Source: Roseomonas sp.
GTDB taxonomy: Bacteria > Pseudomonadota > Alphaproteobacteria > Acetobacterales > Acetobacteraceae
Assembly (NCBI GenBank): GCA_020249435.1
Contig: JADCFQ010000004.1
Location: forward strand, 21,838 to 85,837
Length of the DNA: 64,000 nt
Direction: 5' to 3'
A program made the position numbers and the translations under genes. The number at the start of each line of letters is the position of its first letter. Position 1 is the first letter of the stretch. The notes below the pieces were generated by a model, which saw nothing but the letters and a program-made list of their open reading frames with translations, had not been told where the DNA came from and ran no database searches. Positions 1 to 7,738 of this stretch are shown piece after piece.

Positions 1-1092
1 GAAATTGACGAATTGGAATTGCACTTCGGGTTCTTCCGACCCCGGCAGCACGCGCGCAAAAAGGCTCGCTTCCGAGGCGCCCACCGCCATCTGGCCCTTG
101 CGGCGCAGCGCCCAATCCAGCCCAAGCCCGGCGGCGCGAATGGGGTTGGCCAGGATCTCATTCAAGGTGCCGCAAGGCTTGGTGCGATAGGCAAAGCGCA
201 CCATGAAATGATCCTGCAAATTCTTGCCCACTTCCGGCGCATTCACCTGCACCTGAATGCCCATCTCCCGCAGCGCATTCGCTTCACCAATGCCAGACAG
301 CATCAGCATTTTCGGGCTTTCGATGGCGCCGGATGAAAGAATCACCTCCCGCCGCGCGCGATAGGTTTCCTCGCCTACCGGGCCGCGCACCACCACGCCA
401 ACGGCGCGGCCATTTTCGATCAGGATGCGCTGACCCAGGCGTTCGGTTTCCACGCGCAGATTGGGCCGCTTCAAGGCAGGACGCAGATAGGCCACAGCCG
501 GGCTCCAGCGCCGCCCGCGATGCACATTCAATTGATTGGGCGCAACGCCTTCATACCAATCGCCGTTATTGTCGCGATTGCGCGTGAAACCAAGCTTGAC
601 GCAGGCTTCAACAAAGGCGCGGCAACCTGGTGAGGGTTCAGGCACCTCCCCAATGCGCATCGGGCCATCCTTGCCGCGAAATTCACTGTCCGGGCCTGCG
701 AAATTCTCAAGCCGCTTGAAATAGGGCAGGCAGTCTTCATAGGACCAGCCGCGCGCGCCGGATTGCGACCAGCGATCATAATCGCGCGGGCTGCCGCGCA
801 GAAACACCAGGCCATTGACGCTGCCGGAGCCACCAATCACGCGCCCGCGCGGCCAATAGACGCTGCGCCCGCCAAGCTCCCCTTCCGCTTCGGTCTGGTA
901 ATTCCAATCGAATTTCTTCGTCACATAAAGCCGCGCAAAGCCCATGGGGATATGGATCCAGGGGTTGCGATCCCAGGGGCCGGCTTCGAGCAGCGTCACA
1001 CTCGTGCCCGGGTCTTCCGAAAGCCGCGTCGCCAGCACGCAGCCGGCCGAGCCCCCACCCAGAATGACATAATCCGATTCGTGCTGCGCCAT
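1..1092 (-). CDS. GMC family FAD-dependent oxidoreductase (choline dehydrogenase-like), 3' end outside window
   Basis: The reading frame starts at the ATG complementary to 1090-1092 and stays open to base 1, so 364 codons are visible and the C-terminal part with the catalytic His/Asn pair is missing. Residues 8-20 form the FAD Rossmann motif ([13 protein letters not shown]). The GMC signature PRGRVIGGSGSVNG lies at about residues 81-94, and a second family signature (GAIESPKMLMLSGIG) follows near residue 260. The family oxidises alcohols with FAD. It is divergent from tspO and one of three GMC genes in this window, with those at 7739 and 51760. The substrate cannot be told from sequence. Confidence 0.93.
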   Translation of the reverse strand, partial: MAQHESDYVILGGGSAGCVLATRLSEDPGTSVTLLEAGPWDRNPWIHIPMGFARLYVTKKFDWNYQTEAEGELGGRSVYWPRGRVIGGSGSVNGLVFLRGSPRDYDRWSQSGARGWSYEDCLPYFKRLENFAGPDSEFRGKDGPMRIGEVPEPSPGCRAFVEACVKLGFTRNRDNNGDWYEGVAPNQLNVHRGRRWSPAVAYLRPALKRPNLRVETERLGQRILIENGRAVGVVVRGPVGEETYRARREVILSSGAIESPKMLMLSGIGEANALREMGIQVQVNAPEVGKNLQDHFMVRFAYRTKPCGTLNEILANPIRAAGLGLDWALRRKGQMAVGASEASLFARVLPGSEEPEVQFQFVNF

Positions 1093-1157
1093 GGCGGCTG
1101 CCCCCCTGTTTCTGGCGACAGCATGCCATTACCCCTCGGCAAGCTGCAATCTTGGTC

Positions 1158-1163
1158 TATAAG
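1158..1163 (+). promoter_or_regulatory. possible -10 box for a leaderless tspO transcript
   Basis: TATAAG lies only five bases before the tspO ATG at 1169, so a transcript started from it would begin at or next to the start codon. The only purine-rich tract upstream (GGGGG, 1163-1167) sits one base before the ATG, too close for a normal Shine-Dalgarno. I see no good -35 hexamer about 17 bases upstream (CTCGGC), so this is weak. Confidence 0.3.
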
Positions 1164-1168
1164 GGGGC

Positions 1169-1648
1169 ATGGAATGGTCCTCAATTTACGGTTTTCTGGG
1201 CTTTTTGGGCGCGAGCTTCGCGGCGGCCATGTCGGGTGCCGTTTTCACCCCGGGCCCCTGGTATGACGCGCTGAAAAAGCCAAGCTGGTGCCCGCCCAAT
1301 TGGCTTTTTGCCCCGGCCTGGGCTGTGCTGTTCCTGATGATTGCCATTGCCGGCTGGCTGATCTGGGAGGCTGTGGGCTTTGCCGGCGGCGCGCTGGCGC
1401 TTGGGCTTTTCGCGCTGCAATTGGTGCTGAATGCCGCCTGGTCCGGCATTTTCTTCGGCATGCGGCGGATGGATTTGGCCTTTGCCGAGCTATGCCTGCT
1501 GTGGCTTTCCATCCTGGCCTGCATCATTGTCTTCTGGCCGATTGATGCCCGCGCCGCGCTGCTGATGGTGCCCTATCTGGCCTGGGTAAGCTTTGCCGGG
1601 CTGCTCAATTTCACCATGTGGCGCTTGAATCCCAACCTGCCGCGCTGA
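1169..1648 (+). CDS. tspO: TspO/MBR family membrane protein (tryptophan-rich sensory protein)
   Basis: The 159-residue protein has the usual TspO length and five hydrophobic segments. Family marks are the early GPWYDALKKPSWCPPNWLFAPAW stretch (read in two parts: GPWYDALKKPSW, then CPPNWLFAPAW) and many Trp residues, including LNAAWSGIFF in the middle and FTMWRLNP near the end. TspO proteins bind porphyrins and related ligands in the membrane and in alphaproteobacteria have been linked to control of tetrapyrrole and stress responses. The gene stands alone between a divergent GMC gene and a solute-binding protein gene 59 bp downstream. The start is unusual because no properly spaced ribosome binding site precedes it. 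Confidence 0.93.
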   Translation: MEWSSIYGFLGFLGASFAAAMSGAVFTPGPWYDALKKPSWCPPNWLFAPAWAVLFLMIAIAGWLIWEAVGFAGGALALGLFALQLVLNAAWSGIFFGMRRMDLAFAELCLLWLSILACIIVFWPIDARAALLMVPYLAWVSFAGLLNFTMWRLNPNLPR

Positions 1649-1707
1649 CCATTGCGCCAAGCCGCCGAAGGCGGTGAGATAGGGCGCATAATGCCGGAGC
1701 AAGCGCC

Positions 1708-3210
1708 ATGATCCGCCTTTTTGCCCTGACCCTGCTGGGGCTGCTTTCCCTGCCCGCCAGCGCGCAGCATTTGCGCATTGGCATCGCATCAGACCCCGAT
1801 GTACTGGACCCGACGCTGTCGCGCAGCGTGGCCGCGCGGCAGGTTTTTGCCGCCATGTGCGACAAGCTGGTGGATATTGATGAAAAGCTGAGCATCGTGC
1901 CGCAGCTTGCCACCGCCTGGCGCTGGGAAGATCAGGGCCGCGCGCTGGTGCTGACCCTCAGGCCTGGTGTGCGCTTTCATGATAGTGCGGCGCTGGATGG
2001 TGAGGCAGCGGCGATTGGGCTGCGCCGACATATCGAAACCGCGGCTTCCACGCGTAAGGCAGAACTTGGGCCAGTGCGCGAAGTGGCCGCGACCGGGCCG
2101 ATGGAAGTGACCATTCGGCTGTCAGAGCCCTTTGCCCCTTTGTTGGCGGCGCTGACGGATCGCGCGGGGATGCTGGTTTCACCGCGGCAGGCGCAGGTAT
2201 TGGGCGCGGATTTTCAGCGCGAACCTGCCTGCGCCGGCCCCTTCCGCCTCACGCGCCGCGTGGCGCAGGACAGGATCGAACTTGAGCGCTTCAATGAATA
2301 CTGGAACGCGGCTGCCATTCATGCGCAGCGCGTGACCTATCGGCCCATTACCGATGCCACAATCCGCATGGCGAATTTACGCGCTGGCGCCTTGGATATT
2401 GTCGAACGCATCAGCCCTTCCGATGTGGCTGATATTCGCGGCGATCGGCGCACAAGGCTGGTGGAAGCGCCATCTTTGGCTTCGTTTTATATCGCGATCA
2501 ATGTCGCGCATGGCACAGCGGCAAATACGCCGCTTGGGCGTGATGCGCGGGTGCGCGAAGCCTTGGAACGCGCCATTGATCGGCAGGCGCTGGTCAATGT
2601 CGCCTTTGAGGGGCTTTGGATTCCGGGCAATCAATCCGTCCCGCCAGGCCATGCCTTTTATGCGAATAGCCAGCCTATTCCACCGCGTGATGTGGCGCGG
2701 GCGCGGGCGCTGCTGCGCGAAGCCGGGCATGATCGCGTGCGGATGAAGCTTTCCGTGCCCAATACCACGGATTACCTGCAAGCTTCTGAAGTGATCCAGG
2801 CCATGGCGCGCGAAGCCGGGATAGATATTGAATTGCAGGTGATCGAAACCGCGACCTTGCTCCGCCAATGGACATCGGGCGAGTTTGAATCGCTGATCAT
2901 CCAATGGTCGGGTCGCGTTGATATTGACCAGAACATTTACAACTTCTACGCTTGTGGGCAGGCGCTGAATGGCGGGCGTTATTGCAACCCGGCGCTGGAT
3001 ACAGCGCTGAATACGGCGCGGCAGAGTGTTGATCCGGCCGCGCGCGCTGTGGCTTATGAAGCGGCAGCGCGGATTTATCTGGCGGATCGGCCCTATATTT
3101 ATTTGTGGCATTCGCGCGTCTTGCATGGTGTGGGCGCCGCGATACAAGGGCTGCAACCGGTGCCCGATGGCATCATCCGTATTCAGGGCCTGACAGGCGC
3201 AAGGGGATAA
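1708..3210 (+). CDS. ABC transporter substrate-binding protein, family 5 (peptide/nickel type)
   Basis: A 500-residue periplasmic solute-binding protein with a Sec signal peptide (MIRLFALTLLGLLSLPASAQ) followed at once by the SBP_bac_5 opening: a strand, the DPDVLDPT segment and a PQLATAWRWED stretch. RPGVRFHD at about residue 90 is the typical motif of peptide, glutathione and nickel binding proteins. Neither permease nor ATPase genes are adjacent, so it is an orphan here. It runs into the MDR gene (4 bp gap) and the D-aminoacylase-like gene (11 bp gap), which suggests its ligand may be an amide or acylated amino compound. That ligand is inferred from context only. Confidence 0.92.
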   Translation: MIRLFALTLLGLLSLPASAQHLRIGIASDPDVLDPTLSRSVAARQVFAAMCDKLVDIDEKLSIVPQLATAWRWEDQGRALVLTLRPGVRFHDSAALDGEAAAIGLRRHIETAASTRKAELGPVREVAATGPMEVTIRLSEPFAPLLAALTDRAGMLVSPRQAQVLGADFQREPACAGPFRLTRRVAQDRIELERFNEYWNAAAIHAQRVTYRPITDATIRMANLRAGALDIVERISPSDVADIRGDRRTRLVEAPSLASFYIAINVAHGTAANTPLGRDARVREALERAIDRQALVNVAFEGLWIPGNQSVPPGHAFYANSQPIPPRDVARARALLREAGHDRVRMKLSVPNTTDYLQASEVIQAMAREAGIDIELQVIETATLLRQWTSGEFESLIIQWSGRVDIDQNIYNFYACGQALNGGRYCNPALDTALNTARQSVDPAARAVAYEAAARIYLADRPYIYLWHSRVLHGVGAAIQGLQPVPDGIIRIQGLTGARG

Positions 3211-3214
3211 CAGC

Positions 3215-4198
3215 ATGACCGAAACCATGAAGGCAGCGGTAGTCACTGCGGAAGGTGTCAGGGTGCAGCAAGCGCCGCGCCCAGTGCCGGGACCGGAACA
3301 GGTATTGGTGCGGGTGCGCGCGGCGGGTCTCAACCGCGCTGATCTTGGTGTCGCGGCGGGGCATGCGCATGGGCGCATGGGCGGCGCGGGCACTATTCTG
3401 GGGCTGGAATTTGCGGGTGAGGTTGCCGCCGTGGGCGCGGGTGTAGCCGGCATCAAGCCAGGTGATCGCGTGATGTGCGCGGGTTCGGGCGGTTATGCGG
3501 AATATGCCATTGCTGATATGGGCCGCGTACAACCGGTACCGGATCGCAACATGTCCTGGGAAGAGGCAGCGACTTTGCCGGTGGCGCTTTCCACCATGCA
3601 TGATGCGCTGATTTCCAATGGACGTTTGGCCAAGGGCGAAGCGGTACTGATCCTGGGTGCTTCCAGCGGCGTTGGGCTGATGGGCATGCAGATTGCGAAA
3701 TACATGGGGGCGGGGCTGGTGATTGGCACCTCCACCAATGCCGAACGGCGCGCGCGTTTGAAGGAATTCGGTGCGGATCACGCGGTGAATACCAATGATG
3801 CGGATTGGGCGGATCAGGTGCTGGCACTGACCGAAGGGCGCGGTGTGCAGCTGGTGATTGACCAGGTCTCGGGCGGGACCATCAATGCCGCCATGCGCGC
3901 CACCGCCATTCTGGGGCGCATTGTAAATGTCGGTCGGCTTGGCGGGACGCATGGCGATTTCGATTTTGATCTGCACGCCACGCGCCGCATTGCCTATATC
4001 GGTGTGACGCATCGCACGCGCAGTGTGGCTGAAATCCGCGAAGAAGAACGCGTGGCAAGGCGCGATTTGCGCAAGGGCGTGGATGAAGGCGTGTTCCATC
4101 TGCCAATCGACCGCGTCTTTGCGCTGGATGACGCGGTTGAGGCTTTGGCGCATATGAAGGCCAATGCGCATCTTGGCAAAATCATCCTGAAAACCTGA
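3215..4198 (+). CDS. quinone oxidoreductase-like medium-chain dehydrogenase/reductase (zinc-free MDR)
   Basis: The 327-residue protein has an N-terminal GroES-like domain (AAGLNRADLGVAAG, then LGLEFAGEV) and a central NAD(P)-binding domain with LILGASSGVGLMGMQIAKYMGA (read as LILGASSGVGLMG and MQIAKYMGA) at about residues 144-165. The catalytic and structural zinc cysteines of classical alcohol dehydrogenases are absent, which fits quinone oxidoreductase or enoyl reductase-like MDR enzymes that use NADPH. It lies 4 bp after the solute-binding protein gene and 11 bp before the amidohydrolase gene, so the three form one operon. The substrate is unknown. Confidence 0.9.
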   Translation: MTETMKAAVVTAEGVRVQQAPRPVPGPEQVLVRVRAAGLNRADLGVAAGHAHGRMGGAGTILGLEFAGEVAAVGAGVAGIKPGDRVMCAGSGGYAEYAIADMGRVQPVPDRNMSWEEAATLPVALSTMHDALISNGRLAKGEAVLILGASSGVGLMGMQIAKYMGAGLVIGTSTNAERRARLKEFGADHAVNTNDADWADQVLALTEGRGVQLVIDQVSGGTINAAMRATAILGRIVNVGRLGGTHGDFDFDLHATRRIAYIGVTHRTRSVAEIREEERVARRDLRKGVDEGVFHLPIDRVFALDDAVEALAHMKANAHLGKIILKT

Positions 4199-4209
4199 AG
4201 GAAACCCCC

Positions 4210-5922
4210 ATGGCACGCGACGCAAACCTGATCATTCGTGGTGGCACGCTGGTGGATGGCACAGGTGCGCCCCCTTATGAAGCCGATATCGCCATTGGCG
4301 ATGGGCGTATTCTGGACATCGGCAAGATCTTGACGCGCGCGCCGGCGGAGATTGACGCCAAGGGCCTGATCGTCACGCCGGGCTTTGTGGATATCCATAC
4401 GCATTACGATGCGCAGGCGACTTGGACCAGCCGGCTGCTGTCTTCATCCATCAATGGCGTGACAACGGCGCTGCTCGGCAATTGCGGCGTGGGTTTTGCG
4501 CCGTGCAGGCCAGATCGGCGCGACATGCTCGTGAAGCTGATGGAAGGTGTGGAGGATTTGCCGGAGGTTGTGCTGACTGAAGGCCTGCCCTGGAATTGGG
4601 AAAGCTTCCCCGAATACATGGATGCGCTTGATGCGCGGCCCTATGACATGGATGTCGCTGCCATGGTGACGCATGCGCCCTTGCGCGTGCATGTGATGGG
4701 CGAAGCGGCCGAGGCGCATGCGGTGGCGACACCCGAGCAATGCGCTGAGATGGCGCGGCTGACGGCGGAAGGCCTGGCCGCCGGTGCGCTTGGCTTTTCG
4801 ACATCGCGCGCCATTGCGCATCGTACCTTGGATGGGCGGCATATCCCAACCCTCGGCACGCCCGAGGCAGAGTTGGAGACCATCGCGCGCGCCATTCGTG
4901 CGCAAGGTTCGGGCTGGATGCAGGTGATTTCGGATTTTGACGATCCGGAAGATGAATTCGCGCGCCTGCAACGCATTGCGGCGGCATCGGGCCGACCGAT
5001 GACATTCTCCCTATTGCAACGGGAATCCAAGCCGGGGCTCTGGCGCTGGCTACTGGATAAGGTGGAGGCGGCGCATGAGGCCGGCGTGCCCATGTATGGC
5101 CAGGTCATGGGCCGACCCGTTGGGCTGATGTTCGGCTTTGAGCTTTCGCAGCACCCCTTCCTGATGCGCGCTTCCTATCAGGCGATTGCGCATCTGCCGT
5201 TTGAACAGCGCATCGCTGCCTTGCGCGACACGGCATTGCGCGCGCGCATCCTGGCAGAGCCAACGGAAGACCCAGCACTGCGCGTGCGGCTGAATAATTG
5301 GGAAAAGATTTTTGCGTTGGGCGATCCGCCGGATTATGAACCCCCGCCAGAAAAATCAGTGGCGGCGATGGCGGTAGCGCGTGGCATGGACCCGGCGGCA
5401 CTTTGCTATGACATGATGCTGGAAAAGGATGGCCACGCCATTCTGAACCGGCCCATCCTGAACTATGCCGATGGAGACCTGACCGCCATTCGCAATATGG
5501 TGACGCATCCGCACACACTAATGGGGCTTGGCGATGGTGGCGCGCATGTCGGCTATATCTGCGATGCGTCCTGCATGACGCATATGCTGGTGCATTGGGC
5601 GCGTGATCGCGCGCGCGGGCCGCGCCTGCCGTTGGAATTCGTGGTCAAGCGCATTTCGCGCGACAATGCGCATGCGCTTGGCCTCAAGGATCGCGGCGTG
5701 CTGGCGCAGGGCAAGAAGGCCGATATCAATGTGATTGATTTCGGCCGGTTGGCGCTGGAGATGCCGAAAATGCATTACGATCTGCCCGCCGGCGGCAAGC
5801 GCCTGATCCAAAAGGCACAAGGCTATGTCGCCACCATCGTTGCCGGCACGCCTGTCTATCGCGAAGGTGAGGCAACCGGCGCGCTGCCTGGGCGCCTGGT
5901 ACGCGGCGCCAAGGCGGCTTAG
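4210..5922 (+). CDS. N-acyl-D-amino-acid deacylase-like amidohydrolase
   Basis: 570 residues, the size of D-aminoacylase-type amidohydrolases. The opening IIRGGTLVDGTG and the metal-binding GFVDIHTHYDAQATW (about residues 61-75) place it in the superfamily. GNCGVGFAPCRP is typical of the D-aminoacylase branch, and GLGDGGAHVGYICD (about residue 439) carries the late metal-binding Asp region. The family hydrolyses N-acyl-D-amino acids or related cyclic and acyl amides with zinc. It is the last gene of the operon that starts at 1708 and is convergent with the gene ending at 5927. The exact substrate is open. Confidence 0.9.
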   Translation: MARDANLIIRGGTLVDGTGAPPYEADIAIGDGRILDIGKILTRAPAEIDAKGLIVTPGFVDIHTHYDAQATWTSRLLSSSINGVTTALLGNCGVGFAPCRPDRRDMLVKLMEGVEDLPEVVLTEGLPWNWESFPEYMDALDARPYDMDVAAMVTHAPLRVHVMGEAAEAHAVATPEQCAEMARLTAEGLAAGALGFSTSRAIAHRTLDGRHIPTLGTPEAELETIARAIRAQGSGWMQVISDFDDPEDEFARLQRIAAASGRPMTFSLLQRESKPGLWRWLLDKVEAAHEAGVPMYGQVMGRPVGLMFGFELSQHPFLMRASYQAIAHLPFEQRIAALRDTALRARILAEPTEDPALRVRLNNWEKIFALGDPPDYEPPPEKSVAAMAVARGMDPAALCYDMMLEKDGHAILNRPILNYADGDLTAIRNMVTHPHTLMGLGDGGAHVGYICDASCMTHMLVHWARDRARGPRLPLEFVVKRISRDNAHALGLKDRGVLAQGKKADINVIDFGRLALEMPKMHYDLPAGGKRLIQKAQGYVATIVAGTPVYREGEATGALPGRLVRGAKAA

Positions 5923-5926
5923 GCCG

Positions 5927-6775
5927 TCACGCCACCGCTGCCGGCAAGCCCGCCCAGATTTCTTCAAGGCTGAGCGGGCGCGCCATCAAACCCTGATCGG
6001 CGCACCAGCGTGATGCCAGTTCCAGCGCTGGGTTCAGCGCGGCACGGCTACGTGGTGTGGTGCCGGCAACGTTGAATTGGCGCAGCACTTCGGCCACCAG
6101 CGCGGCATCACGCGCATGGGCGCCCTTCATTACCACAAGATGGTTCACTGGCTTGAAGCCGTAGCGCGCCTGAAAAGCGGCACCCGCTGCGGCGGGGTCA
6201 GGAAAGACGGTGCGCACATCATCGCCGGCGGGCAATTCAAAACCCATGATGGCGGCATCCAACGCTCCGCTTTCGAACATGCCATTCAAGGTCTCGCCAG
6301 TACTGGCGCGCTGCACCCAGGCAGGGTCGCGAAAGCTTGGTTCATGCGCATCTTCAAATGTCACCCAGCGCATCGCATCCGCGCGTAGCCCAAAGCTTTC
6401 TTGCAAGACGCCCCTGATCCACATGCCGGTGGTTTGGCTATAGGCGCGCACGCCAATCCGCTTGCCGGCCAAATCGGCGGGGGTTTCAATACCCCTCCCC
6501 GCGCGGCAGAACATCGCGGTTTCCTGAAAGCGTTCCGCCACGACTAAAGGCAGCAGCACCAAATCTCGGCCGGCAACTTTTGCCATCAGAAAAGTTGCGA
6601 TGGCCATTTCGCTGATATCGAAACGCCCTTCACGCACCATGGGCGCGAAAGCCTTGCTGATGGGATTCACCACCTGCATCGCAAGATTAAGCGAGGCACT
6701 CGCGGTCTCTCCGCGATGCAGCGCCATGGTATGCGGGTAATCATCCACGCAAATCGAAAGTGTCATGGCATTCAT
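5927..6775 (-). CDS. 4,5-dihydroxyphthalate decarboxylase (Pht5)-like / NMT1-fold protein
   Basis: The 282-residue protein has the periplasmic-binding-protein fold but no signal peptide, as in Pht5, a fold member used as a cytoplasmic decarboxylase. Supporting segments are GRFDISEMAIATFLMAK (about 51-67), a following LPLVV..RFQETAMFCRAG segment, DLAGKRIGVRAYSQTTGMW and IRGVLQESFGL. These match the order seen in Pht5-like proteins. The start overlaps the stop of the upstream alpha/beta hydrolase by 4 bp (ATGA), so the two genes form an operon. It could be a true decarboxylase of an aromatic acid or only a Pht5-like ligand-binding protein. The reaction is not proven by sequence. Confidence 0.78.
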   Translation of the reverse strand: MNAMTLSICVDDYPHTMALHRGETASASLNLAMQVVNPISKAFAPMVREGRFDISEMAIATFLMAKVAGRDLVLLPLVVAERFQETAMFCRAGRGIETPADLAGKRIGVRAYSQTTGMWIRGVLQESFGLRADAMRWVTFEDAHEPSFRDPAWVQRASTGETLNGMFESGALDAAIMGFELPAGDDVRTVFPDPAAAGAAFQARYGFKPVNHLVVMKGAHARDAALVAEVLRQFNVAGTTPRSRAALNPALELASRWCADQGLMARPLSLEEIWAGLPAAVA

Positions 6776-7620
6776 GCGCCAATCTCCTCAAAGAAAGCAT
6801 CCACCAAGGCGTTGAAGGCACTCGCGCGCTCAAAATGGCCGGAATGGCCGACCTTATGCAGCACGGCGCAGCGCGCGCCAGGAATAACGCTGGCCATCGC
6901 GCGCGCGGCGAAGGGCGGCAACACGATATCTTCCTCGCTTGGGATGAACAGCAGCGGGCATTGCGCGGCGGCGAAGGATTCGGGTGCGCGGTTGCGCCCC
7001 ACCTGGAGCCGCGCCCGCACCGCTTCGCGATCAAAGCCAGAAGTCAGGCCATAGACATGGTTATAGAGGTGATAAAGTGCGGGCTGTTCAGCCGCCATGC
7101 GCGCACCAGCCGCCGGGTTGATATTGCGCTTCAGCCCTGCCTCACGCGCTGCCGCGCTTTCTTCCTGCCAGGTTTTCAGGCGTGATCTTTCAGGCTCGCG
7201 CATCTGGCGCGGGTCGAGTGTCCCGGTGGTCGCCCCTAGCACCAGCGCCCTCACACGCCCCGGGCGCAGCAGCGCATATTCAACGCCGGTCCAGCCGCCC
7301 ATGGATTGGCAAATGATGCGAATATCGCCAAGGCCGAGCTCATCCACCAAGGCCGCAAGGTCAGCGGCATAGGCTGCGGGATCAGGCCCTTCCGCCGGCG
7401 CGGTGGAAGGGAAAAAACCGCGATGGGAAAAGGCAACGCAGGTATAGCGCGGTGCGAAATGTGCGACCTGCTGCCACCAGGACATGAGATTGCCGCCGAG
7501 CCCATGCGCAAAGACAATGGCGGGGCCTTCGCCCGTCACCTCATAGCGGATGCGCGCATCGGGGCGTTCAAGCCAGCCGGCACGACGAGGCGGTGCGGCA
7601 AATGCGGCTGGGTTGGTCAT
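6772..7620 (-). CDS. alpha/beta hydrolase
   Basis: 282 residues with a standard alpha/beta-hydrolase order: the oxyanion region IVFAHGLGGNLMSW at about residues 34-47, the nucleophile elbow CQSMGG (Ser near residue 105), an acid in IPSEEDIVLPP (about 227), and the catalytic His in KVGHSGHFE near the end. The elbow has Cys where most members have Gly (usual G-x-S-x-G). No signal peptide is seen. It lies just upstream of and overlaps the Pht5-like gene, which suggests cleavage of an ester or ring product before decarboxylation. It is divergent from the GMC gene at 7739. Confidence 0.92.
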   Translation of the reverse strand: MTNPAAFAAPPRRAGWLERPDARIRYEVTGEGPAIVFAHGLGGNLMSWWQQVAHFAPRYTCVAFSHRGFFPSTAPAEGPDPAAYAADLAALVDELGLGDIRIICQSMGGWTGVEYALLRPGRVRALVLGATTGTLDPRQMREPERSRLKTWQEESAAAREAGLKRNINPAAGARMAAEQPALYHLYNHVYGLTSGFDREAVRARLQVGRNRAPESFAAAQCPLLFIPSEEDIVLPPFAARAMASVIPGARCAVLHKVGHSGHFERASAFNALVDAFFEEIGA

Positions 7621-7738
7621 GGCGGTCTGCTCCCCAAGGCTTTCGCGGCATCATGGGGCAAAATGGCGCGTCTGTCTTGGGCTGGCATCCCGGCCAATCC
7701 TTGCTAGGCTTCGGGCCGAAATGCATGAGGAAGCAACC

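Noticed and set aside
1662..1674. hairpin CCGCC-GAA-GGCGG after tspO as a terminator
   Set aside because: The stem is only 5 bp and no T-run follows.
2377..3456. 359-codon open frame on the minus strand opposite the solute-binding protein and MDR genes
   Set aside because: The plus-strand genes are well supported. The antisense translation is rich in Arg, His and Pro, as expected of a shadow frame in GC-rich DNA, and matches no family.
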